64,000 nt of DNA. It comes from Geothrix fuzhouensis (GTDB taxonomy: Bacteria > Acidobacteriota > Holophagae > Holophagales > Holophagaceae). The translations under genes were made by a program, and so were the position numbers. The notes beneath the pieces are model-generated. The model saw only the letters and a program-made list of their open reading frames with translations, searched no databases and was not told the origin of the DNA. This document shows, one piece after another, positions 43,451 through 52,297 of this stretch. Position 1 is the stretch's first letter, and every line of letters starts with the position of its first letter. The stretch spans positions 248,001 through 312,000 of the forward strand of contig NZ_JANHMQ010000002.1 of assembly GCF_024609325.1 (NCBI RefSeq), written 5' to 3'.

Positions 43451-44949
43451 TGAGCCTCACCCCTAGTCAGTGGGCGGCCCTGCTGCCGCTGCTCATTCCG
43501 GTCTTCGGCGCCTGCGTGATCGTCATCATGTCCCTCGACACGGATCAGGCCACTACCAAGTGGATCCGTGGCGCCATGTACGGCACGGCCCTGCTGGCCG
43601 TGGCGGGCAGCTTCTGGTATCTGACGGATCTCTGGAAAGCTGGGTCCCAGCCGGCCTTCTTCCAACTCCACATGGATCGCCTGGCCCAGTTCACGGGAAT
43701 CTTCGTGATGGTGGCCGCAGCGCTCACCGTCCTCCAAAGCTGGGATCACTTCCACCAGGAAGGCTGGGTGAAGGGCGAAACCCTCGCGCTCCTCCTCTTC
43801 TCGGCGGTGGGCATGATGCTCTTCGCCTCCACCACCCACTTCGTGACGCTCTTCCTGGGCCTGGAGCTGTTCAGCATCCCCCTCTACGCTCTGGTGGGCA
43901 CCGTGCGCGCCCGCTCCGAGAGTGCCGAGGGTGGCATGAAGTACTTCCTCACGGGCGCTGTGGCCTCCAGCTGCTTTCTCATGGGCGGCGTGCTCATCTA
44001 TGGCCTGAGTGGGACCTTCGACCTGGCTGCCGCGGCCTCCATCCTCACGGTCAAAGGACTCGCCCTTGATCCCCTGGTGCTGGTGGGTGCCGCCCTCATG
44101 CTGCTCGGCTTCCTGTTCAAGGTCTCCGCGGTGCCCTTCCACCAGTGGACGCCGGATGCCTACGAGGCCGCGCCCCACCCCATCGCGGGCTTCATGTCCG
44201 TGGCCACCAAGGGGGTGGCCTTCATCGCCCTCCTGCGGGTGTTCCCCGGCAGCTTCGCCCCCCTGGGCGCCTTGGGCATGAAGATGCAGGCCGTCGTGGC
44301 TATCCTCGCGGTCGCGACGCTGGTGCTCGGCAACCTCACGGCCCTGGTCCAATCCAATGTGAAGCGCATGCTGGCCTACTCCAGCATCAGCCACGCGGGC
44401 TACCTCCTGCTGGGCTTCGTGGCCGGCACCCCTGCGGCCTACACGGGCGTGCTGTTCTACCTGGTCATCTACCTGGCCATGAACATGGGTGCCTTCGGCC
44501 TGCTGACGGCCTTCGGCCTGGTGGGCGAGCACACCACCTTCGAGGACCTGCGCGGCCTGGGCTGGAAGCGACCAGCCATGGGCTTCGCTGCCGCAGTCTT
44601 CATGCTGAGCCTGGCGGGCATCCCACCCCTGGGCGGCTTCTACGGCAAGTACATGATCTTCCGTGAGCTGGTGGGCACCGGCCATGTGGGTTTGGCCATC
44701 CTGGGCGTGCTGGCGAGTCTGGTGTCCGCTTACTACTACCTGCGCCTCCTGGTGGCCCTGTTCCTCCAGGCTCCCAGCGCCGAGGCCGAGCGCCTGGCCT
44801 CCGACCGCCCAGCGGTCCATGCCCCCCTGGCGGGCGCGGCGGTGCTGGTCTGCGCTGTCATTGTCCTGGCAGGCGGTTTCCTTCAGTATGCCCTGGTGGA
44901 TGGGTTCGCGAAGCGGGCCCTGGTCGAGGGCCTGGGCCTGCTCCGCTAA
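43450..44949 (+). CDS. nuoN: NADH-quinone oxidoreductase subunit N
   Basis: This 499-residue antiporter-like proton-pumping subunit has F-L-G-L-E-L-F-S-I-P-L-Y-A-L (glutamate), P-F-H-Q-W-T-P-D-A-Y-E-A-A-P and N-V-K-R-M-L-A-Y-S-S-I-S-H-A-G (lysine). Its start shares a base with the nuoM stop. It ends the nuo cluster. No nuoA-G gene follows or precedes in this window. Confidence 0.95.
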   Translation: MSLTPSQWAALLPLLIPVFGACVIVIMSLDTDQATTKWIRGAMYGTALLAVAGSFWYLTDLWKAGSQPAFFQLHMDRLAQFTGIFVMVAAALTVLQSWDHFHQEGWVKGETLALLLFSAVGMMLFASTTHFVTLFLGLELFSIPLYALVGTVRARSESAEGGMKYFLTGAVASSCFLMGGVLIYGLSGTFDLAAAASILTVKGLALDPLVLVGAALMLLGFLFKVSAVPFHQWTPDAYEAAPHPIAGFMSVATKGVAFIALLRVFPGSFAPLGALGMKMQAVVAILAVATLVLGNLTALVQSNVKRMLAYSSISHAGYLLLGFVAGTPAAYTGVLFYLVIYLAMNMGAFGLLTAFGLVGEHTTFEDLRGLGWKRPAMGFAAAVFMLSLAGIPPLGGFYGKYMIFRELVGTGHVGLAILGVLASLVSAYYYLRLLVALFLQAPSAEAERLASDRPAVHAPLAGAAVLVCAVIVLAGGFLQYALVDGFAKRALVEGLGLLR

Positions 44950-44979
44950 CTTCCCCTTTTTCCGCCTCAACCGGGAACC

Positions 44980-45008
44980 TTGTATGGTGGTCCATACATC
45001 GTTATGCG
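44980..45008 (+). promoter_or_regulatory. Promoter with overlapping inverted-repeat operator
   Basis: TTGTAT (44980-44985) and TATGCG (45003-45008) are 17 bases apart. The inverted repeat TGTATGG-TGGT-CCATACA (44981-44998) covers the -35 box and spacer. A repressor bound there would block the promoter of the efflux-adaptor gene at 45062. No regulator gene adjoins it. Confidence 0.45.
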
Positions 45009-45061
45009 AAGGTAGAAGGCTGGGCCCCCGCCCGGCCCCTTGAGAAGCGGAGCGCGGCGTC

Positions 45062-46588
45062 ATGAAGCGGAATACCTGGATTGGTCTTGGCCTCGGCGTC
45101 GTGGTGGTGGCGGGGGGAACCGGCTACCTGATCAACCGGCCCAAGGACGAGGTGAAATGGCGCCTGGCCAAGGTGGACAAAGGCAACATCACCCAGCGCA
45201 TCAATGCCACCGGGTCCGTGAGTCCGGTGGTGCAGGTGGCGGTGGGCACCCAGGTGTCGGGCGTGATTTCAGCCCTTTATGTGGACTACAACAGCATCGT
45301 GAAGAAGGGCCAGCTGATTGCCCAGATTGATCCCACGGTGTCGGATACCCAACTCCAGGACGCCCAGGCAAGTCTGCTCCGAGCCCAGGCCGCCTATGAT
45401 TTCGCCAAGGCCGACTATGACCGCAGCAAGCGACTGGCGGAGGACAAGCTCCTGGCGGTCCAGGATCTCGATTCCAAGGACACAGCCCTGAAGAATGCCA
45501 AGGGCAATCTGGAGTCCGCCAAGGCCACTGTGAACCGGGCCAAGGCCAATCGGGGGTACTGCGATATCACGGCGCCGGTGGATGGCGTGGTGATATCCCG
45601 CCTGGCCGATGTGGGTCAAACCGTGGCGGCCAGCTTCAGCACCCCCAACCTGTTCCAGATCGCTCAGGATCTTTCCAAGATGAAGGTCCAGGTCTCCATC
45701 GGCGAATCGGATATTGACGAAGTGCAGGTGGGCCAGCGTGCGCTGTTCACGGTGGACAGCCTGCCAGACAAGCAGTTCGCGGCCACCGTGAGCCTGGTCC
45801 GCCAGGAGCCGATCACCACGCAGAATGTCGTGAACTACGTGGTGGAGATGATCGTGCCCAATGAGCCGTTGCCCGGCCCAGATGAGGGTGGCAAGGCGAT
45901 AGCCGGGGCAGGGCAGGGCGGTCCCGGCCGTGAGGCGGCCCCGGATCCCGAGAAGGCCTGGGAACGCATGAAGGACCGCATGGAGGCCCAGGGCGTCACC
46001 AAGGAGCAATTCCTGAAGCGGTTCAAGGAGCGCCAGGCCAGCCAGACCCAAGGGCTCCCCGGTGGGCCCAGAGCCACGACTGCGAAGCCTTCGGCCCCCA
46101 TTGGCGATCCGAAGGTGCTGGCGCGGATTCCCGGCGGCGCCAGCCAGCTTGGAGGTCCCAAGTTCACGGGCACCCTGGCCTTGCGTTCCGGCATGACCGC
46201 CAACGTCACCATCATCACCAACCAGCGTAAGGACGTGCTCCGCGTACCGAATTCGGCTCTGCGCTTCAATCCCGCTGCCTTCATCAAGGAAGAGAAGAAG
46301 GCCGAAGGTCCCCGGTTGGGCCAGCCCATGATGATGGGTGGTCCCCGGCATGGCACTCAGAGCACCACCGGCAGCAAGGGCGGCATGGTGGGTCGTCCGG
46401 ATGACCGGGTCTGGGTGCTGGAGAACGGCAAGCCCAAGGCCCTGGTGGTCAAGGCCGGCATCACCGATGGCCAGTACACGGAGGTCATGGGCGAAGGGCT
46501 GCAAGAGGGCCTGCAGGTCCTGATCGGCGTAGAAAACACCAAGCCGGCCAATGGCGCGACCGCTGGCGCGAACGGGGGACGGCGCTAG
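45062..46588 (+). CDS. MacA-type periplasmic adaptor of an efflux pump
   Basis: This 508-residue membrane-fusion protein has an N-terminal membrane anchor (about 5-22). The lipoyl half-motifs lie at about 60-95 and 165-185, flanking a helical hairpin (about 95-160), and beta-barrel strands follow. It matches MacA/HlyD adaptors that link inner-membrane permeases to outer-membrane channels. An insertion of about 90 residues, Gly/Pro/Gln-rich (about 275-365), interrupts the barrel region. It lies 11 bases before a MacB-like permease gene, but no ATPase or outer-membrane channel gene follows. Confidence 0.8.
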   Translation: MKRNTWIGLGLGVVVVAGGTGYLINRPKDEVKWRLAKVDKGNITQRINATGSVSPVVQVAVGTQVSGVISALYVDYNSIVKKGQLIAQIDPTVSDTQLQDAQASLLRAQAAYDFAKADYDRSKRLAEDKLLAVQDLDSKDTALKNAKGNLESAKATVNRAKANRGYCDITAPVDGVVISRLADVGQTVAASFSTPNLFQIAQDLSKMKVQVSIGESDIDEVQVGQRALFTVDSLPDKQFAATVSLVRQEPITTQNVVNYVVEMIVPNEPLPGPDEGGKAIAGAGQGGPGREAAPDPEKAWERMKDRMEAQGVTKEQFLKRFKERQASQTQGLPGGPRATTAKPSAPIGDPKVLARIPGGASQLGGPKFTGTLALRSGMTANVTIITNQRKDVLRVPNSALRFNPAAFIKEEKKAEGPRLGQPMMMGGPRHGTQSTTGSKGGMVGRPDDRVWVLENGKPKALVVKAGITDGQYTEVMGEGLQEGLQVLIGVENTKPANGATAGANGGRR

Positions 46589-46599
46589 CCGGGGGGTCC

Positions 46600-47817
46600 A
46601 TGCGATTCCTGGAATTCCTCAAACTCGCCCTATTTGCCATCACGCGGAACAAGATGCGGGCCTTCCTGACCATGCTTGGCATCATCGTCGGCGTGGGCGC
46701 GGTCATCGCCATGATCGGCATCGGCGAGGGCTCCAAGCGCGCCTCCATCGCGCTCATCCAGAACATGGGCTCCAACATGCTGACCATCTTCCCGGGCAGC
46801 GCGGGGAACCGCTTCGGTCCCTCCGCCATGGGCAGCGCGGACATCCTGCTGGAAAGCGACCCACCCCTGATCCAGCAAGAGCTTGCCCAGAGCAGCGTCG
46901 TGGCCGCCACCGCCCAGGTCCAGACCACGCGGCCCATCATCTACCAGAACAGCAACTACGTGACCCAGATCCAGGGCACCGGCCCCCAGTTCCTCCAGAT
47001 CCGCGGCTGGGAGGTTGAGAACGGGCGCTTCTTCACCGATACCGAGGTGCGTGGCATGGCCAAGGTCTGCGTCATCGGCCAGACGGTGAAAGACAACCTC
47101 TTCCCCAATGGTGAGGATCCCGTGGGCCTGACGGTGCGGGTAGGCCCGCTACCCTTCCAGGTGGTGGGTGTCCTTGAAAAAAAGGGCGCTGGCATGTGGG
47201 GCGACCAGGACGACCTCATCGTGGCACCGTACACCACCGTCATGCGCAAGATCATGGGCCGCGACAAGATTCAGCGCATCATGGTCAGCGCTCAGGAAGG
47301 CAAGGCCGAATTGGCCGAGGCCGAGATCACGGCCCTGCTGCGCCAGCGAATGAAGGTGGCACCCAGGGATGACAACCCGTTCCAGATCCGCAAGCAGGAC
47401 GACATCGTGCAGATGCAGACCCAGCAGGCAGGCATCCTCACAGCCCTGCTGGCCGTGGCAGCCAGCATCTCCCTGGTGGTGGGCGGCATCGGCATCTCCA
47501 ACATCATGCTGGTGAGCGTCACGGAACGCACTCGGGAGATCGGCATCCGCCGTGCCTTGGGTGCCACCCAGAACAGCATCCTGTGGCAGTTCCTCGTCGA
47601 GGCGATCGTGCTCTCTGTGTTGGGTGGCGTCATCGGCATCGGGTTCGCCTACTCCGCCGTGTTCGTCCTTCAGAAGTTCCAGATTCCCGCCGTGACCGAG
47701 TCCTGGGCCGTGGCCCTGGGCCTGGGCTTCTCTGGGCTGGTGGGGGTGGCGGCGGGTTTCCTGCCGGCGGTGAAGGCGGCCAAGCTGAACGTGATCGATG
47801 CCCTGAGGTATGAGTAA
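46600..47817 (+). CDS. MacB-type ABC permease without its ATPase domain
   Basis: This 405-residue protein has an N-terminal transmembrane helix (about 15-40) after the MacB-like A-I-T-R-N-K-M-R-A-F-L-T-M-L-G-I-I-V-G-V. A periplasmic domain (about 45-270) and three C-terminal helices follow. The coupling motif is E-R-T-R-E-I-G-I-R-R-A-L-G-A-T. E. coli MacB has a fused ATPase; here the permease starts directly and no ATPase gene is adjacent. One must be supplied from elsewhere, possibly the LolD-like ATPase at 21281-21955. Confidence 0.85.
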   Translation: MRFLEFLKLALFAITRNKMRAFLTMLGIIVGVGAVIAMIGIGEGSKRASIALIQNMGSNMLTIFPGSAGNRFGPSAMGSADILLESDPPLIQQELAQSSVVAATAQVQTTRPIIYQNSNYVTQIQGTGPQFLQIRGWEVENGRFFTDTEVRGMAKVCVIGQTVKDNLFPNGEDPVGLTVRVGPLPFQVVGVLEKKGAGMWGDQDDLIVAPYTTVMRKIMGRDKIQRIMVSAQEGKAELAEAEITALLRQRMKVAPRDDNPFQIRKQDDIVQMQTQQAGILTALLAVAASISLVVGGIGISNIMLVSVTERTREIGIRRALGATQNSILWQFLVEAIVLSVLGGVIGIGFAYSAVFVLQKFQIPAVTESWAVALGLGFSGLVGVAAGFLPAVKAAKLNVIDALRYE

Positions 47818-47823
47818 CCCGCC

Positions 47824-49092
47824 GTGACCGGACGGGCGGTACCGCACGATCCTTATGCGGCCCTGAGGGACGGGAACTACCGCTGGTTCGTCGCGTCCAT
47901 GGGGCTCGTCACCCTGGGGCTGCAGATGCAGGGCGTGGTGGTGGGCTGGCAGGTCTACGACCGGACCGGTGATCCCCTGGCCCTGGGTTTGGTGGGCCTC
48001 TCCGAGGCGCTGCCCTTCATCACCCTGGCGCTCTTTGGCGGCCATGCGGCGGACCGGGTGAACCGCCTGCGCCTCTGTCTGGCCGCGACCCTGGGCCTCG
48101 CCTTCTGCTCAGCCCTGCTCTGCGCCTTCAGTTGGCGCTTTCAGGCAGGGCCCATGGCTCAGGCGGTGTGGCCCATCTATGGGGTGATCTTCCTCACGGG
48201 CATCATGCGCGCCTTCTATCGGCCCGCCAACGTGGCCCTCGGTACGGACCTGCTCCCGAAGTCGCTCTACGCGAACGGCTCCACCTGGCGTGTGTCCGTG
48301 TTCCATTCCGGCATGGTGGTGGGACCGGCCCTCGGGGGCGTGGTCTACGCCTGGCGTGGCCCGGTGGCGGCCCACTTCCTGGTGATGACGCTCCTGGCCT
48401 GCGGCCTGCTGGGTCTGCTCTTCATCCGCTACCTGCCCTTGGCCGTCGCGCCGCGGCGCGGCTCGATTCTGCAGAGTTTGAGTGAGGGGCTGCGCTTTGT
48501 GTTCTCCCACCGGCTGCTGCTGGGGGCCATCAGCCTCGACCTGTTCGCCGTGCTCTTCGGGGGGGCCGTGGCGGTGCTGCCCGTATTTGCCCGGGAAATC
48601 CTGAAGGTGGGTCCCCAGGGCCTCGGCGCCCTGCGGGCGGCGCCAGCCCTTGGTTCCGTGCTCATGGGCATCACCATGGCTCACCTGCCGCCCCTGCGTC
48701 GGGCGGGGCGCACGCTCCTGCTCTGCGTGGCGTGTTTCGGTGTGGCCATGATCGCCTTCGCCCTGAGCCGCAGCTTCCTCCTCAGTCTGTTGATGCTGGC
48801 CGCCAGCGGGGCCGTGGACAACGTCAGCGTGGTGTTGCGTGCCACCCTCCTCCAGACGCTCACCCCCGAGCACATGCTGGGCCGCGTCTCTTCGGTGAAC
48901 CAGGTGTTCATCGGCTCCAGCAACGAGATCGGCGCCTTCGAGAGCGGCTTGGCGGCGCGGCTCTTGGGCCTGGTGCCTTCGGTGGTCTTTGGTGGTTGCA
49001 TGACCTTGCTGGTGGTGGCCACCACAGCCTGGAAGGTTCCCATGCTCCGCAAGATGGACCGCATCGAGCAGGAAGCGGGCGCTGAAGGGTGA
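47824..49092 (+). CDS. Major facilitator superfamily exporter (EntS-like)
   Basis: This 422-residue membrane protein has about 12 hydrophobic segments and the MFS loop motif G-G-H-A-A-D-R-V-N-R between helices 2 and 3. The overall pattern (Y-R-W-F-V-A-S start, R-A-F-Y-R-P-A, G-R-V-S-S-V-N-Q-V-F-I) resembles EntS-type exporters. The start is GTG, six bases after the permease stop, so it is co-transcribed with the efflux adaptor and permease. The substrate is unknown. Confidence 0.8.
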   Translation: MTGRAVPHDPYAALRDGNYRWFVASMGLVTLGLQMQGVVVGWQVYDRTGDPLALGLVGLSEALPFITLALFGGHAADRVNRLRLCLAATLGLAFCSALLCAFSWRFQAGPMAQAVWPIYGVIFLTGIMRAFYRPANVALGTDLLPKSLYANGSTWRVSVFHSGMVVGPALGGVVYAWRGPVAAHFLVMTLLACGLLGLLFIRYLPLAVAPRRGSILQSLSEGLRFVFSHRLLLGAISLDLFAVLFGGAVAVLPVFAREILKVGPQGLGALRAAPALGSVLMGITMAHLPPLRRAGRTLLLCVACFGVAMIAFALSRSFLLSLLMLAASGAVDNVSVVLRATLLQTLTPEHMLGRVSSVNQVFIGSSNEIGAFESGLAARLLGLVPSVVFGGCMTLLVVATTAWKVPMLRKMDRIEQEAGAEG

Positions 49093-49187
49093 CTGGTGAC
49101 CTTGATCAAATGTGACCATCAGGTCTATTGAATGGACCCTGAACATTCCACACTGATGGGATCTGCTGATTCCGCCCAGGGTGACCC

Positions 49188-50924
49188 ATGTTCTTCGACC
49201 TCCTCCACGTCCGAATCCGCATCAAGCTCCTGGGCCTGGTGCTCCTGCCCGTCGTAGGAGGCGGCCTGCTCTCCGGTCTGGTGGTGGCCGAGCAGACGCG
49301 CCTGCTCGAACGCATGCAGCGTCTGCGCGCCGCTTCGAGTCTCTCGGTCTCGGTGGGCAATGTGGTCCACGCCCTTCAGGCGGAATCCGCCGGGACAGCC
49401 CTCTACCTGGGCAGTGAAGGGATGCTCCAGGCCCCCATGGCGAAGGGTCGGGAGGCCGTGGATCACGAGCAGGCGGGGCTGAACGCCGCCCTTTCCGAGG
49501 CGGGGCCCGAGTTCAAGGGTGTCTTCCCCGCCCCGCTCCGGGATGGGAGCCATCTCAAGGACCTCCGTCGCCGGGCTGACCGGCATGGGGCGAGCTTGGA
49601 GCTGATTGACGACTACGCGCGGGAAGTGGACGCCCTGCTGCGGGTGCAGAACCAGCTCATGCTGCCGGCGGCTGGAACGCCCTTGGAGAGCCGGTTCCAG
49701 GCCTTCACGACCCTGATCAGGGCCAAGGAATCCGCAGGCCTCGAGGCTGCGGTCCTGGCCCACGTCTTCTCCCATGGCACCTTGGACGTGGCCACCCAGG
49801 AACGGTTTCTATCGCTGCTGGACGCCCAGAAAGCCCAGGGCGAGGCCTTCCTGTCCTCGGCCCCCGAGGCCGTGCGCGAGGATTACAAGAAGGCCCTGGC
49901 CGGCCCGTTCAGCGCCGAGTTGCAGCGCATGCGTGACCTGGTCCAGGCCGGGCGTGTGATCGAGGATCCGGAGGCCTGGGCCCGGGTGGCCGCCGAGGAG
50001 CTCCAGGCCCTCAAGGGCGTGCAGGACCGGATGAGCCAGGACCTCCTGGCCGACGCCCAGGGACTGGAACGGGGGGCTCGCACCAAAGGGTGGTTTCTGG
50101 CGGCAGGGTTCAGCGTGTTCGGCCTGGTCGTGCTGCTCTGGACCTGGCGGGCCACGGTGCTGATCACGGAGCCCATCCACGCGCTGGCGGACGGCATGGC
50201 CCGCATGCAGCAGGGCGATCTGAGCATCCAGCTTCCCGTCCACAGCTTTGACGAGACCGGCCGCATGACCGAGACCTTCAACGCCATGAGCGCCCACCTC
50301 AGCGAGCTGGTGCGGACCCTCCAGAGCCAGGCCACGCGGGTCGCCAGCGGGGCGGGGCGGTGGTCCACCAGCGTCGAGCAGATCTCAAGCGCGACCCAGC
50401 AGCTCGCGAAGAGCAGCCGGGTGCAGCGGGAGGCCTCGGAGGATGTGGCCGCCGCCGTGACCCAGCTCCAGGCCACGGTCGTCCAGGTCCGTGCCAGCGT
50501 GGACGCCATGATCGATGGGGGCCGTGAGGCCGCCGGCATGGTACGCGACACGGGCCGGAGGGCACAGCTGCTCCATCAGGTGCTGGAGGAGGTGGCGAAA
50601 GGTGGCGACGCCATGCTCCTCGCCCGCCTTCGGGAAGGCGCAGCCCAGGCCGCGGCCATCATCCAGGCCATGGCGCAAGTGAATGACGCGCTCAGTGCCA
50701 TCGAGGCTGTGGGCGGCGAGATCCACAAGGCCGCCGAAGCGCAGTCCTCCGTGAGCAGCGATGTGAGCCACCGCATGAAGGCGAGCCAGGCGGCCACCGG
50801 CGAGGTGCAGCTGGCCGCCGCCCAGCTGGCCAACACGGCTCCGGAATTGGCCATCACCACCCGGGACCTGGTGAGCGTCGCTCAGTCCCTCAAGGCCTCC
50901 GCCGCGACCTTCCGGGTGGAATGA
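49188..50924 (+). CDS. NIT-HAMP chemoreceptor-like protein with an atypical signalling domain
   Basis: This 578-residue protein has a transmembrane segment at about 13-33 and a periplasmic helical region (about 35-300) that fits the NIT nitrate/nitrite-sensing fold. A second transmembrane segment (about 303-325) and a HAMP domain (about 328-380) follow, then a coiled-coil cytoplasmic region. The highly conserved receptor tip (E-I-A-x-Q-T-N-L-L-A-L-N-A-A-I-E-A-A-R) is not recognisable, although coiled coil continues to the end. It may therefore act without CheA/CheW, or with a divergent tip. Transcription is convergent with tpx. Confidence 0.65.
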   Translation: MFFDLLHVRIRIKLLGLVLLPVVGGGLLSGLVVAEQTRLLERMQRLRAASSLSVSVGNVVHALQAESAGTALYLGSEGMLQAPMAKGREAVDHEQAGLNAALSEAGPEFKGVFPAPLRDGSHLKDLRRRADRHGASLELIDDYAREVDALLRVQNQLMLPAAGTPLESRFQAFTTLIRAKESAGLEAAVLAHVFSHGTLDVATQERFLSLLDAQKAQGEAFLSSAPEAVREDYKKALAGPFSAELQRMRDLVQAGRVIEDPEAWARVAAEELQALKGVQDRMSQDLLADAQGLERGARTKGWFLAAGFSVFGLVVLLWTWRATVLITEPIHALADGMARMQQGDLSIQLPVHSFDETGRMTETFNAMSAHLSELVRTLQSQATRVASGAGRWSTSVEQISSATQQLAKSSRVQREASEDVAAAVTQLQATVVQVRASVDAMIDGGREAAGMVRDTGRRAQLLHQVLEEVAKGGDAMLLARLREGAAQAAAIIQAMAQVNDALSAIEAVGGEIHKAAEAQSSVSSDVSHRMKASQAATGEVQLAAAQLANTAPELAITTRDLVSVAQSLKASAATFRVE

Positions 50925-50926
50925 CA

Positions 50927-50946
50927 AGCGGCCCCGAAGGGCCGCT
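50927..50946. terminator. Hairpin between convergent genes
   Basis: AGCGGCCC (50927-50934) pairs with GGGCCGCT (50939-50946) over loop CGAA. It follows the receptor stop by three bases. There is no T run, so it may be a weak terminator. Confidence 0.5.
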
Positions 50947-50973
50947 CACCAAGAGCAAGAGACTGAGGACGGG

Positions 50974-51471
<498 letters not shown>

Positions 51472-51587
51472 GAGACTTCCTCCTAGAGGACTTCCAGTTT
51501 ACGCCTCTGGGAAGGTTTCCGAATGATCTGAGGGCGATTTTGTCCTACTCTTCCGCCACCCAACGCCGGTCTCGGGCTGAGCAGGCC

Positions 51588-52133
51588 CTAGCGTGGCGGG
51601 AACTTGGCCAGGATGTCGTGGACGGCCCGGGGCACCACTTCGTCGGCGTCTTCCGGGTTGTTCAGGCCCGTGAGGGCCCCGGCGGCGGCGCCCTGCCAGA
51701 TCATCTGGTTGGACTTGAAGTCCACGATCTCGATGACGATGGTGCCTTCCTGGTAGCTGTGCACCTCGCTCATGCTGGTGCCCACGCCCCCGTAGAAGGG
51801 CCGGTAGCCCCACCCCCAGCCCCAGCCCATGTGGGTGGTCGTGCGATACCGGCGCTCATGGACGATGGGGTAGTAGGTCACGAGGAAGTCGGGATCCGCC
51901 TTGGTTTCCATGACGAAGCCTTTGGCCTGGAGTTCCTTCTCGACGGCCGCGCGGACCCGCTTGTCCATAAGGCTGGTGGTGCCGCCGGTGCCCTTCTTGG
52001 AGGTGTAGTAGTCGAAGGTCTTGTAGCGGGCGAACGAGGTCGTGACGTCGTAGTCGTAGTTCACGCTGTAGCCGGTACAGGCGGCGAGGAGAAGCACGGG
52101 CAGCAGGGCGGCGGACAGGGCAAGGCGGCGCAT
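51588..52133 (-). CDS. DUF4136 lipoprotein
   Basis: This 181-residue protein has a lipoprotein signal ending L-L-L-A-A-C. The DUF4136 pattern follows: Y-D-Y-D-V-T-T-S-F-A-R-Y-K-T-F-D-Y, D-P-D-F-L-V-T-Y-Y, a W-G-W-G-W-G-Y turn and a late T-I-V-I-E-I-V-D. The family is usually an outer-membrane or periplasmic lipoprotein of unknown function. It is transcribed divergently from the MocR-type regulator. Confidence 0.85.
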   Translation of the reverse strand: MRRLALSAALLPVLLLAACTGYSVNYDYDVTTSFARYKTFDYYTSKKGTGGTTSLMDKRVRAAVEKELQAKGFVMETKADPDFLVTYYPIVHERRYRTTTHMGWGWGWGYRPFYGGVGTSMSEVHSYQEGTIVIEIVDFKSNQMIWQGAAAGALTGLNNPEDADEVVPRAVHDILAKFPPR

Positions 52134-52232
52134 GGAACCTCCGGTTCACCATTATGGATGCCCCGAAAAGACGATGGTTGAGTCCCCATGGTGGTCTAGG
52201 GTGGTCTGGGAGAGGGGGTGATCCCCTATGAC

Positions 52233-52258
52233 CTGGGCTAATGGTCTGTTCTGGACTG
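52233..52258. promoter_or_regulatory. Direct repeats upstream of the MocR-type regulator
   Basis: CTGGGCTA (52233-52240) and CTGGACTG (52251-52258) are 18 bases apart, on the same face of the helix. Further G-G-T-C-T copies lie at about 52190-52210. MocR-family regulators commonly bind such CTGGNCT-type direct repeats, so autoregulation is plausible. Confidence 0.4.
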
Positions 52259-52297
52259 TGAATTCCGTCGTTTTTGGAGGCGGAATGACCGATCCTG

